This document shows, piece after piece, positions 37,601-50,618 of a stretch of 64,000 nt of DNA; positions within the stretch are counted from its first letter, which is position 1, and each line of letters opens with the position of its first letter. Source of the DNA: Tethya wilhelma (lineage: Eukaryota > Porifera > Demospongiae > Tethyida > Tethyidae); NCBI GenBank assembly GCA_964030475.1, contig CAXIPT010000001.1, positions 2,234,449 through 2,298,448 of the forward strand. The letters are read 5' to 3'. Made by a program: the position numbers and the translations under genes. Under the pieces are notes generated by a model. It made no database searches, had not been told where the DNA came from, and saw nothing but the letters and a program-made list of their open reading frames with translations.

Positions 37601-38377
37601 GATGCCGGGTGTCTCACCTGTAGCTGACTGTCGTACCAGGTGTTTGTGACTGAATCCAAATACAAGTTCCATCTGCAAAGTTCTGTTCAATAGTTTCACC
37701 ATTGACAATTATCACCTATAGTGTGTTCACAAGATTGAGATCACGATTAGTGATATGCCTAAGGTCTATCTGAACATGGCAATAAGTTGGAACTCACTGC
37801 TAGTAGGTAGTTGTAGAACTGATCTGTCAGTTCCTCTACCACCACACACACCCTGAACGCTGTTTGAGTGACTTCAGTGGTAATGTTATCATCAAACACT
37901 TGCAATGGAGCTGAAGAGAGAGAGAATAAGATTACGATAAATGTTGATATCTTTCCATGGGTATATCACGTATATTCCTTACGTCCACGTGGTGTCATAA
38001 TGCGTTGTGTAAACATTGGACTATTGGTAGCACTTGCTCTGCACTCATATGTATTGAAACCATTCGCTCCAGTGAACTGGATACAAGCTGCACGGTGGAG
38101 AAATTGAGTATGTGTAAATAAAAAAATATAATATGGTAAAGATCATTATAGATATCAGGAGATCAATGGACTCCTGTACATTGCACACAGAGACCACGGT
38201 ACCTGCTCCATTGATGAGACTTTGTGTGTTAGTTGTAGACATTCTGTCACAATTTCGGGCAGTTGCTCCTGGGATGTCAGTGCTGAATGTGACTTGCATG
38301 GTATTATTGCAGTTTATCGTACACATGATGGTTTCATGATCAATAGCAGTTGCAGAGAGAGCACACGATGGCAAAGC

Positions 38378-38445
<68 letters not shown>

Positions 38446-39298
38446 TTTCACTACTGATATACTGAATGTGTAAAGATCTTGCAAGATTTAAAAAATGATT
38501 TTTTAAACTACAGATCAATGATGGACTAATATGATTAGTAATCCCCCCTACCAACCTTGGCACTGAGAAACAGATCCAGAGCTGATGCTCTGCCAGATGC
38601 TGTGGGAATTGACACGGTCAGTTATTCAATAATACATCACAGGGCAATGGGAATGAACACGTACTTTGTGCTGTCAACAATTCCCTGTCCACTGCCGTTC
38701 ACACTCAGTGTATTGGCCACACACTCTCTATCCATATTATTCCACACACAGTAAGGATCTCGAGAGGTCAAACAGCTCCTGAAAGAAAAGAAAAAAAACA
38801 ACAAAAAAACAAAAAGATAAACAAAACACAACAACTATGTATTAAACATTTCCACACGATAAATACATATAGCAATTCCAATCAAATTGCATGAATTAAG
38901 GCATGCACCCGTGGACTTACTGGCATCCTAGACCACTGAAGCGTGAGCACCTCTGAAGAGGGAGTCGGAATATCTTTGATCGTGTTGTGGCGTAGATGAA
39001 TTTCTCACCGGAAGCACTCTCAATACGGAGCTCACGAACTTGGTTGTCGTCAGATTGGTCGTCGTCAACGTCAAGCTGTACATGTGAGATAAACACAATA
39101 ATGATGGTTTACGATCAGAAACATGCACCTATGGTTGACATACTGTAATCTCCTCTGCAATGACAGGGGTCAACTCCCGTCCATCTTCGAGGACAAACAC
39201 CACCTTTAGAATCTTTCCATTGTCTATTATAGTTAATTTACAGTACACATCACAACCATACAAGGGATACAGAGAAAGCCCCAATCATACTACTATGT

Positions 39299-39343
<45 letters not shown>

Positions 39344-41368
39344 GTATTTTCATTTTTGGAGACATGTAGCAGCTGTAGATAATGGACTTCAATAGTAGCT
39401 GCTTAGAAATGACATGCATGCACTTTCCTTAAAATGGTAGGGGAATTCAAATATTATAATCGTGAGTAAACTAAAGTGACTGCCACACACACACACACAT
39501 ACACATGCACAGTGAATTGGTGCGTACTACTTTTCCTAGTACATGGTGGTAACTTGAATACAGCACCTGTTAATTTGAGGGTTACTGATCCGTAACTAAA
39601 TGTACTACTTGATTATTGATCATCCTGCACTAGAGGATGGTGCCTGTAGTAAACAACTCTACCTATAGTGTGCACTTACGATGGGCCAGAGAATGCTCCA
39701 TACATCATCTTCACCCACCTTCCACTTTCACTGAACCGGCCAGCCTCATTGAACACCATGCTCTCTGCATGCAACAAACACATAAACTTATAATACATTA
39801 ATAACAACAGGAGACATTGTATTGTATTGACTGTGTGTACATGAGATACAATTCAACTAGTCCCTATCATAAGATGATGGATACTCTCATATAACTTACG
39901 TAGTTCATTGTACTGGTAGTCGATGGCCCCATTGAAGTCTCTCCCGGGAGGCACCTCTCTCTCGCAGTAGATCCTGGCCTTCAGGTAGGTTGAGAACTGA
40001 CCGTTGACTCCATTGTCATTCTGTATGTTTGTGAACACGTACATATGGATCAAAAACAAATTCTACTCTAACACATTAATTTTCAATTGGTCAAATTTGA
40101 TTGCATGAAATTCTTGCCCAGGGAATTGTCACGCAAAGGAAGCTAGTTATCAAAAAATGAAACTGGTTGTATTACTTACTCTACAAATCCTGACAACTCT
40201 GCTGTATATAACCTGTATAGTCAGAAATTAGAAGGGAATTAAGGATAGCACTGTCATTTGTGCGTGTGTGTCTGTCACACAGTGTCTTTCAGTGCTTGTC
40301 AACTCACATCATATCCACTGACACCGACCAGACTCTCACGTAGAAATACAAAGAATAACTGGTAGTCAGTAGAAGTGGCTGGCGTTCCAGCAAGGGTAGT
40401 TCCAGTGTAGTCAGCACGATGATAGTCAACAAAGGTTACTGGATCTACACGGCAAGGGTAACACTACATATATAGTGGGAGATGAAACCAATTATGGGCA
40501 ATTATGGTCATTGGACATTAATTATAAGAGAATATAAGACCATGCCAAATACAGCTGACATGCAGATGACATGTATAGGTTAAGGCCCACACACATGGAC
40601 ACACATACACATGGAGACACATACACTAGTCATGCACAAAACATACGTGATTCCATCGAAAACAACTAGTGGATCTTCTCCAATTTGCTTCACATCCTGA
40701 GCAATGATGACTTTCTCTGAATCTGTGGCTGATCTTCCATTGGGGTTACACTACAAGTACAAGAGCAATATCACATGCAGTGACGTATTTTTATGCAGCT
40801 ACAACCATTACAGAGGGAAACTAGCGGTATATGTTTGTACTACAGCTGTACAAACTGAGCACCTGACCTCATTCTACATGGAATTGTACATGTGTACTCT
40901 ACAGTCGTGATGTGCAAGTACTTACCTCAACAAACATGTTCTCCTGCTCAGGGAATGTTCCGTCAGCGTTTGGACTTGAAGTGACTACCACGTTCTCACG
41001 GAAGATGTCAAAGATGCCACGGTTGTATCCAAAGGCTATTCCATCAGTCACCACACTGTTGTCAGCACGATAGGCACAGATGGCTGTGCCCTGAGGGCCA
41101 ATCCTGGAGGCAGGGATGGGAGGGAAGAACAAACTGATGAATTACTGAACTCAATTGGTCTGTTGTTCGTCAGCTAAGACTGGACTAGACTGTATTGTGT
41201 ATGACCTGTCAAAAGTTACCATGCATTGTACTGAAAGGTCGTCAATATCAAACGCGTGAGGCACCATTGTGGACTATGTGTACTCTGATATGGGTGATTT
41301 GTTTCCTAGATTTAAACATTCCATAGAGCTATCTGGTGGCCTCAGGCCTGGCCACTCCTCTCTCACAG

Positions 41369-41416
<48 letters not shown>

Positions 41417-44400
41417 ACACACGGTATTTTCATTTTTTGGAGACCTGTAGCAGCTGTAGTTAATGGACCTCAATAGTAGCTGCTTAGAATTGACATGCAT
41501 ACACTTTCCTTAAAATGGTAGGGGAATTCAATTATTATAATCGTGAGTAAACTAAAGTGACTATCACACACACACACATACACATGCACAGTGAATTGGT
41601 GTGTACTACTTTTCCTAGTACATGGTAATTTGAATACAGCACCTGTTAATTTGAGGGTTACTGATCTGTAACTAAATGTACTACTTGATTATTGATCATC
41701 CTGCACTAGAGGATGATGCCTGTAGTAAACAACTCTACCTACAGTGTGTGTACTTACGATGGGCCAGAGAATGCTCCATACATCATCTTCACCCACCTTC
41801 CACTTTCACTGAACCGACCAGCCTCATTGAACACCATGCTCTCTGCATGCAACAAACACACAAACTTATAATACATTAATAACAACAGGAGACATTGTAT
41901 TGTATTGACTGTGTGTACATGAGATACAATTCGATTAGTCCCTATCATAAGATGATGGATACTCTCATTTAACTTACGTAGTTCATTGTACTGGTAGTCG
42001 ATGGCTCCATTGAAGTCTCTCCCGGGAGGCACCTCTCTCTCGCAGTAGATCCTGGCCTTCAGGTAGGTTGAGAACTGACCGTTGACTCCATTGTCATTCT
42101 GTATGTTTGTGAACACGTACATATGGATCAAAAACAAATTCTACTCTAACACATTAATTTTCAATTGGTCAAATTTGATAACCATCGGAGGCAGTAACAG
42201 GTGGAGAATCAGAAGCAATACTTGTAGCACTGACCTATGATACATAAAATAGCATAATATAATTAAGCACTCCAATACCTTTCCTAGGAGAAAGGAACAA
42301 TTGTACTCTGGTAATATAAGCTCCATGGGTAAAGGTAATTTGAACGCTTACAGTGACCGTTCTGCATTGTGGTGTGACACCGGCTTGAGTTCCACACACC
42401 AGCAGTCGCGGGGGGTCAGAAGGCCGAGAGGGGTTAGAAGGCATGGCCTTGTAGGTTCGGATGTGGTTGCGACAGGTGCTATTCTGTGAGAACAATAACA
42501 TGTGCATGCCATGATGGCAGTTATAGCTCAAATTTCAAGGTGATTCATTGTAAATTAATAATAGAGTGTTACAGATATAATAAAATTATGGTGACAACAA
42601 TTGGTTTAAAGAACTAATTCATTCAATTAAAACACAATATTGAAAACATCCACAACACTACAGCAAAAATTTGACGATATTTACAAACAATTCATTCAAA
42701 CAAACAAACAGGGCATAGTCATGTCTACCTGATCACTCCCAATGTTGTCAGACTGACAGCTTGTCAGAGAGCTTGACGTTGTGGCCCAGGGGAAGTTGCT
42801 CACACAGCTCAAGTCCTTGTTCAACAGATACAAGTTGTCACTGCATTTGAAACACACCATCAGACACAATTGACAGTTTCACAAGCAAGGTTGAAATTCC
42901 ACAGAATGACAAAGATAGAAGGGGAGTACAATAAAAGAGAGAAAGGACAGACAATTTGTAGATGTATAGATACTTACGCAGCTCCAACAACAATTCTGTT
43001 GTTGACGGCATCAAAATTGAGTTCGCTAAGAAAATGGCTCAAAACGTTCAAACTGCAACTTGATGTGGAGTTGAAGTCTGGAAATATTTGTCCTAGTGTG
43101 TGCACATTTAATAGCACTGAGTGTTTATGCAGTAGCAGTACTTGTGTATGTATATGTAGTAAAGATGAAAAATAAAGTTCAAGGACCACACTTTCTATTT
43201 CCTCAATTCTCACATTTTTTTAAAAACAACAACACATGCATCATATCAAGATCAGTTCTATGGCAACAAACAGCTGGGGGAATAGCCCACCTCAAAACAA
43301 CACAGCTGGTAGTCAAAATCAATCCTTATAAACTACATGAGCTACACCAAACAAAACATGTACAGTCACCTACAGAGTACCAGCTGCATGTGTTACACCC
43401 CGATACACATGTGCACTGACAGCAGTATATATTCATGTGTGCATGTGACAGTCAATGCATGGTGACTTTAAAGTACATGTGACGTAATAATAGCTACTAT
43501 ACTCCCACCCTGTCTGTCATAGGTCACTAATTGAACTGGCAAGGGAGAAGACACTCTATAGTAACCATCTCTCCCTCCTTTGTGCAGGGGAGGAGGGTGT
43601 TACTATTTAATGGGTGGAGGTGTGTATGTAGGTATATTGTACTACTAATTGAATTGCATTACGAACAATGAATCGTGATTACATACTGACTTTAATGTTT
43701 TACCGCAAGCTTTAAGCAAAGGAGGATAGCTCCATTAAAGCTACTGGCAGTGAGGGTATTGCCAATAAACTATAGGCTAGGAAGTTAAACCATCTTGCTA
43801 GCAATTTATACACTGAACCAGAAATCATACATCTGGACAACATACAAAGAAGAGACTACCACAATTTTCTTTATCCCAGTGTTAGTGTGGCCAGCTGACT
43901 GCCCAACATCCCTAGCCTTGTCTCAGAGCTGCCACCACAATCTACTAAGCCCATTACTGTGTGTCTGCTTCTCTAGGGACAGGCACAGCCAGTGTTGCCA
44001 GACAACCAACTTCACAAGTAGTCAGCTCTTTTTGAATAAGGAACTCATGTTGTTGGCTGTTCCACCCTCCCCTTGAGGCTGGCTGGCTGGCACACTCTGA
44101 ATATATGACCTCAAGTTATGCAGCACTGGCCCAGTGGTTTGAACCTAGCTAATTTTTCAGCCTGGAAAATTTTTTCCAGTCACAGACAGAACAAACACCA
44201 ACAACACTTGGAAACCACAAAGTAATACTATCATTGTGATTATGTCCTATCAGATTACAATATTCAAGAGTTCACCATGTCTACTGGCTGAGGTAAACAA
44301 ACAACAATACACCACATAATGGGTGAACCAAGTAACACAATATGTATACAGTGAACACATGCAAGGTAGGAGCACTGGCACACACTTTGGTATAAGATAG

Positions 44401-47400
44401 GCTGGCAGTGGTTGAAAGACTATAGCCCACACAGAGTATCCTATGAGACTATGCATACACAGTATGCTCCATTGGTTGGTCCCATACAGTGTGTGTACTG
44501 CGATGCCACTGGCTGAATGCCTAAGCCTCTTGATGAATGTCCTCCCACATGCCAAAGACCACAGAACAGCATTGCTTTCACATCCTACCTAGCATACTCA
44601 TGTCGCTATTAACTCGATAAAAACACTGTACGGTATTTTCATAACCACTGTACTGTTAGTGTGTCTGCTGAGAGTAACAAGGATGATCACCAGTGACTGA
44701 TGAACACGATGGGTTAAGGTCTCTTCCCATCACTGCCCTCTCTTACAGTAAATGGTGGCAAGGGACAAGAGCCCTTCAGGCAGCTCAAAAATAGAATACT
44801 TCTCTACGCCTAAAATAGCATTGCACTATTAATACTTCTCAAATGCAGCATCAATACATGTACAAATTGAAAGCCATATTGCCTAATTTGAGGTCATACT
44901 ATAATACACACAATACTGTATCTACAGGTGGCAAATTTGATGCTGTTAACAATCAACTTTGCAATGGCCCATTCTAGGGAACATGTGTTTACAACCATAT
45001 CTTGCCAAACAATGCAACGGGCCATTAAGAATGATGACTGCAGGTATAGCCATGTAGCTTTCTCTGGGGAGGGTGGGCACACATGCAATGAATTCATCTG
45101 GTGGAACTGACATGTCGATCTGTTGGACCTGGTACATGGTCAGTGAATATTATTGTCATCATCATGAATTACATTGCTGTGTGTTTAGACAGGATGGAGC
45201 AGTGAATCTGATATTCCTCCAAGCAAAAACATGTCGCGATCAACAAATGTTAATTAAATTGATTAAAAAACCTAAATTTCGTTCCCATGTATCCTACAGC
45301 AGTTTGACAGCGATGGTAATTTTCATAATTAGCCCCAGTGGCAGAATCAGGGGTAGAAGTACATGCTGTTTCATGTTGCTCTATAGCTTAACTCAAATTC
45401 CTAGAATAGATTTCGAAGGGAGGATACCACTTTCATACTTGAACACAATAAGTTCATTACTGTTCTAATTTTATTTGGCACAAAGTGTTAATCTCATTTG
45501 TGAGTACTGTGTAGAGTGGTGTGTCCACCACTTGTAAAATTACATGAAGGGCACAATGGACTAATTACCCAGGGTGATTAATGTCTGTCCAGTAACCATA
45601 GCAACATACAGTCAGTGATTATCCCCAGAAAACCACTGGTTTGCAGACAGGACACTCATCCGTGAAATATTTTCCTACAATGTTGGAATGAGTTAGAAGC
45701 ATTCCAGCTAGGGGATGACTTAACTTGGTAACTGAAGGGAATTTCAAAGACATCGAAGGAGAAATGGTGTATCAGTGGCACGTGTTTGAGATGGAAGCAG
45801 CTGAAGAATGCATGTCATTCCCAGAATGTCCTGTATTTGTGGCTCTTATGCAAACACCATTTGTTTTCTACCAAAGAGAGTACTGCTCAAAATTGTGTAA
45901 TTGTTGTGCTGCCTAGAAGTAGGAGTGGACTGATGCAGGTGCTGGGATACTGAAAACTCCCTTTGCGATCAAAGCAAATATGCTAATAAGGTATTAGTAA
46001 CAGGATCAAGATGGTATACACTGTCTGCAAGACAGAGCCAGTATCTGAACTCAAGCTAGTACTGCTCATATATATATACTTACTGACAAATCCTATAATT
46101 CATATGCGTGCACACACACACACACCTTTGTAAACAAACAACACACTGTAGCTATAGGTGGGGGCATATCAAACTACACATACTTAATCCCCCATACATG
46201 ATTGAGCTGACAAATGAACCATTGGATTACTTATTTTGGTTGCTACAAAACAGACAAGTGATATAGAGTTCAAATTGTCACATAGTATCACTACAGTTGT
46301 CATAGCAATGGAAGTGCATCCCAGAATAATGTAAGACTAAACACTATTGAGTGTGGTTCCATACAAATCTAAGGTTCCATATAAATCTAAGGTTGTATTG
46401 AATGATTGATACAAGATACTTATGTTCACAGCCTTGTAACTAATGCACTATGTAAGAGACACAGATCTTTATGGCTATAAGTGAAACTGTCAAAGCAACT
46501 CATCCTTGTTGTTGCAGGCCCTCTTATGACAAGGAAAAATCAACACTGCCATTGTGGAGAGCCCCTACCCATGGTATTGAGGCTTCACTTTCCCTAGCTT
46601 ACAATAAAGGGAAAGGAGTATAAGTATTACACCTTTTCCACATCAGACAATAAATGTTACATCACAAAGTTGCATGAGCTGCAGATCTAGACACCTGGCA
46701 TGCATGCACCTGTGGACCTATGAAAAGGGTGAACAAAGCTCACACAAAGCATAGTTTTACATTAATTGGTGAATTTTGTGAGAGCAGCAGTGTGTAGCCT
46801 GGGATACCTACAATACACATACTCATCCACTATCACAAAGGCAGATGGCAGTACTGGGTTTTATCAGAGTAACACCATCCAACTCACTCACTCACTCACA
46901 CTCTCAGATGTGAAAATTGTTGCAAATTGATTTTAACTGTCTAAGGACATGCAAGTGTTTGCACTTCATACAGTTTCTATCACAGGTATGTGGAAATTAT
47001 AATTCCTGCAAGCGTTTAGCCACAAAATAATGTTCTTTTAACAGCTTTACTTGGCTTGGGGCCATCCATACATTTTCCATGACATGTACTGACTGTGTTA
47101 ACTGCACACGTAGAATTGATACTATCACACAATTGCAAACAAAAGGGCACACTGCATCACTACTTTCTATACCGGGTGTGCCTGACAAAGTTTAATGTGT
47201 ATTTGAGCACCTGAGGCATCTGTATTACACATGCAGCCATAAAACTTGTGACCTAAACCCAATGTGCCAGTTTCCTAACTGAATGTTATTTCTGTTTTTT
47301 TGTCTGTGAGAATCACTACTAGCACAAGACACAAAATACACGTCAATCAGTAGACTTACATTTGATGTTTCAATCACTCAATGCATGCAAGTTTGGTGCC

Positions 47401-50285
47401 ATTCGAGACTCAGAAATGTCAAGGGCATTGACTCCATTGTTCAGTTTTGGCAGAGACTATTTCTGGCATGTGGATCGTAGACAATGAACCGGGAGTGAAT
47501 TGTGTGATTTGGTGGAGGAGAATGTCTACAGACAATGCAATCTCATTTGCTCATCTTCTCCTGGTTGCCAGCTAGTCTAAGCTAGAGCTGAGTTAGCCAA
47601 GGGATTTACACTGCATACCAGACCATGAGAGAGAACCACAGTATCAAAATTAATTATCTCAGGGTACTAGCTACCTGGTATCCAGTGAGCCAAGAGATGC
47701 CCGAATGGAATGGCACCCAAGCATCTTAAGACTGTAAAAATTAATGATATGATCATCTTGCCTCCCACACGAAGAGAACACAACTGGGATCACAATTACA
47801 AGATCTCAATATCTTAGTCAGGTACTCAATGCTTCTTTCAAATTTGAAAATTGCCACTTCTATAGTGAAGTCTGAGCATGCATCAAGAAGAGGACAAGTA
47901 AAGGGGTTGGTTCTATCCATAATCAATAAGTGAAAACATTACCCGTTTGAGTAAGAGAAGACATCTTGTCATGTGTGATTACATGCTTGTAAATGTGTGC
48001 TTAGGAGCTGATAGTGCCCAATTGATGCACAGAACACAAATATCTATGTACAGCTGTAAGCTTTCTGTCAAAATACCCTAATTTGGTAGTATTCCCCTTG
48101 CAACTGAATGATATAGCTACATATATTGTGTGCACACAGGTGTACATAATGTCTGTGTCTACATGGGTTTGTTGCTGTATTGGTGAACATATGGTCTGTG
48201 AGTCTGAACATGGCAGGAAGTATGTAGCGTATCTGTGGAATAAAAATCCTCAACACTTATTGCAGTGATTGAGATTACTGTGGGAGTTTCTTCCAAGAAA
48301 AGCACTTCCCACATCCCCGCTTTAAATATACTGTTATTATTATTCCAGGCTCAGATGATAACTGTGTGCTAAGGTTAAAAATTGTTTGCAAATACAAAGA
48401 GTTTTTTCATGGTTTCCAAGCCACACTACTGTTAATCCTGCAGGCCAAGCCATCTAACAAAGCTAGGGACAAATCATCCAGCATAATAAATAGTCTTACT
48501 AACTGGAACAAGAAGCAGCCATAACCTCCTCTTCATACCTTATCCTAGCTTCAGAGCACAAGTGAGCTCAGGGGAGTGAGCTCATACCAGCTCAGTGAAG
48601 CCCTCCAAATGCGGATGTGGGTAAATGCTTAAGTACTGACAACCCACAAATGGTTAGTCACACATTGACTAAACATGGTGAGGGTTTGAATATTCATGGT
48701 GTGATAATTATTTAACCACAGTATTGTTACTACTATTGTATCCTAAGTGAACCAAAAGGGGGAGTGTCCAGTGTAAACTAATCAATAATCATAACTCAAG
48801 TTTTTGGAATTGTACTTTCAAACTTTCAGACTAGACTCACTGAACTCCCGGCTTGACCTTCTTGCAGTTCTTGGCTAGGTCATGATGCCCTTCTCAACTA
48901 TGTGCTACGTTGAACCACAAACAAATGAAATTCAATACTTTTGATCATAATTAGTGACAATCACTTAATTAGTTGATATTGAATGGGTTGTGGCAGTCAA
49001 CAACATTAAGAACAGTTACTAGTTCGTAATCACTAACAAGCTAGGAAGGCAACAACAGCAGCCGCACCAGAACAGGTGTCCCTGTGCACATTGAACCATA
49101 TCCTTCTCGGCATGCATTAATATCTAGTGTACTTGGATAAGCACCATCAATTTCTCAGCTACCAATAATTTCATAAAAGCAGTTTTCTCATGAGAAAGCA
49201 TTCCTATAAAATTACGTTGTTTGAGATTTACATTTCAATGGGTCACGCTACAACTGCCCACAAAGACATCAACGGGATGTGAAAGGGACTGTAAGTGATT
49301 TGTAGTGGTACAGAAAAACAGAGCAATTGAACATTTCTTCATGTGGGTGTGTTGCACGAGGATAGACTCTGATTTCATGAGAACCAATAGTTTATGCATG
49401 AGTACAGAGAAAGTGAATGAGAACTGTACAGTGTAGTCTATCGAGCTAGACCCTTCTACTTAGTCATTATTGCATGCAGGGGATAGACTATGATGGATAT
49501 ATACTGGTATTATGGCAGTTTTCTCAGGACAGATTCTAATTTACGACATAATATGAGCATGACTAGTTCCTTTTCCTGTGATTTATAGGCAATTTTAGTA
49601 CATTAGTACCCCACTCTGTGTTAATGGTGTTTATCACCAGGTAAATAATTTTACAACACTAATCATCGTGCATTGGTGTGACTACTGTTGTACACTGAGC
49701 AAATGAAACATTTCATAATCATGCGTGGACCAAACCAACCAACTGCTTCTATCCTAGCCAAAACTTGCAACAACCTGGCATGCATTCGGGCATGATGTAA
49801 TGTCCAGATAGACACTGACATTGAAATGGGTATTGCAACTGAGAGCACTGTCCAAAAATGGCCTTTAATGCTAGGCAACACAAATGATAATAGCTGGGAA
49901 TACTCTCTGTGGTTTATAGTGAGGTCAATTGTAGTATCAACTGAATAAACAACTGCATGATGTACTTGCATGCTAAATTTCAAGCAAGCACGAACTTATA
50001 AGTTGCATGAATGTACAGCAAGCTACTCAGATTATACACTGCACATTAACTCGATTAAGTATTAAGTCTAAACATCGCAACATCAACACTATGGTGCAGA
50101 ACTGCGTTTCATCTGACAACACAAAATAAACTTTATATATTGTAATGATGGAGATTTTTCAACTTACCATTTGAGTCAGTGTTATAGCTTGGAGTGTAGA
50201 GTGGTGGGTACCCTGCCGATGCATGTCTCCATAACATAATGCTTGATAAACATGATACTAGAAGATAATACAATCTTAGAGCCAT
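34640..50285 (-). CDS. Sema-PSI-Ig-like-FN3 transmembrane receptor
   Basis: The first exon (50285-50168) encodes a signal peptide (MALRLYYLLVSCLSSIMLW) and splices in phase over a 7-kb intron to 43077-42978 and 42840-42729 (Sema blade 1: NRIVVGA, DNLYLLNKDL). More Sema exons follow: 42483-42352 (CRNHIRTY, LLVCGT), 42234 to about 42182, 42098-41978, 41842-41758, 41103-40926, 40750-40647, 40444-40308 (LFFVFLRE), 40212-40180 (YSRVVRIC), about 40020-39900, about 39764-39680, 39223-39144 and 39075-38921. The PSI domain is at 38778-38665 (CLTSRDPYCVW), then a Cys-bearing Ig-like segment (about 38375-37620) and six or seven FN3 domains (about 37550-34900). One membrane helix precedes a short Lys-rich tail without a kinase or GAP domain. 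Sema domains bind partner proteins on neighbouring cells. Two exons are duplicated and the order is disturbed (see findings). It is neither a classic semaphorin nor a plexin. Confidence 0.8.
35640..35800. repeat. Imperfect inverted-repeat, AT-rich intron element
   Basis: Within an intron of the Sema/FN3 gene. GCTCCTCTTAGCAAAT on the left and TTAGCAAAGGAGAAGC on the right form an imperfect inverted repeat around an A/T-rich core. It may be a decayed MITE. Confidence 0.4.
38382..38442. repeat. (AG)n microsatellite
   Basis: About 30 AG units. On the gene strand this is a CT tract directly before the acceptor of an Ig-like exon. Confidence 0.95.
39342..40101 (-). repeat. Local duplication in Sema gene, copy 1
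   Basis: It matches 41422-42179 at high identity with small indels, offset about 2.08 kb. It includes the exons ending QYNEL and GAFSGP and is flanked on the left by an (AC)n tract. This copy joins in phase to the upstream exon 40212-40180. Confidence 0.9.
41422..42179 (-). repeat. Local duplication in Sema gene, copy 2
   Basis: The second copy lies next to the IGPQGTAICAYR exon, to which it joins in phase. Its right edge cuts into the end of the exon starting at 42234, whose expected donor is missing. An (AC)n tract (41370-41422) bounds the left side. Confidence 0.9.
43078..50167 (-). other. 7.1-kb intron 1 of the Sema/FN3 gene
   Basis: No nested gene was recognised on either strand. The short open frames here lack family similarity and splice support. 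Phase is conserved across the gap (exon 1 ends with G; the next exon supplies AC for Asp), which supports its being one intron. Confidence 0.6.
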
Positions 50286-50618
50286 GGCTGTCACTGCTTC
50301 AACTTTTGCCACTGGGCCAAATCGCAACACTAATATGAGAGCGATGCCACACCCCTGTATGGAATTCACTATGCCCATAATATGATATGCAAACAGGAAG
50401 TGTTTTTTTAATTAATTAGACTTAGACCTTTCACTGAGCATCATCTTGAGTCTTGAGAGAGATCTTATAGTGACACAAGACACTTTGTTGACTGCTTCAA
50501 AAGGTCAGTTTAAAGTTTGATCCATCTATTAATAATTACTCTCTGACTGCGCAAATCTGATTTGGGACAGAAACTTCATTATGGTAATTCATGCATACAA
50601 ATACAGAGTTTCAAGAAT
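50286..50618. promoter_or_regulatory. Divergent promoter between Sema receptor and kinase
   Basis: 333 bp separate the start codon of the minus-strand Sema/FN3 gene (50285) from that of the plus-strand kinase (50619). Both promoters and 5' UTRs must fit here, or within upstream non-coding exons not recognised. No clear TATA box was identified. Confidence 0.5.

Noticed and set aside
43096..50000. Several 60-130-codon open frames in the long Sema intron (for example 45073-45468)
   Set aside because: No domain, no splice signals in agreement, AT-rich composition and stops in all nearby frames. Treated as chance frames.
50562..50618. Upstream start of the kinase frame
   Set aside because: The first codon of the open frame is TTG; the first ATG in frame is at 50619, just before the kinase domain, so that start was chosen.
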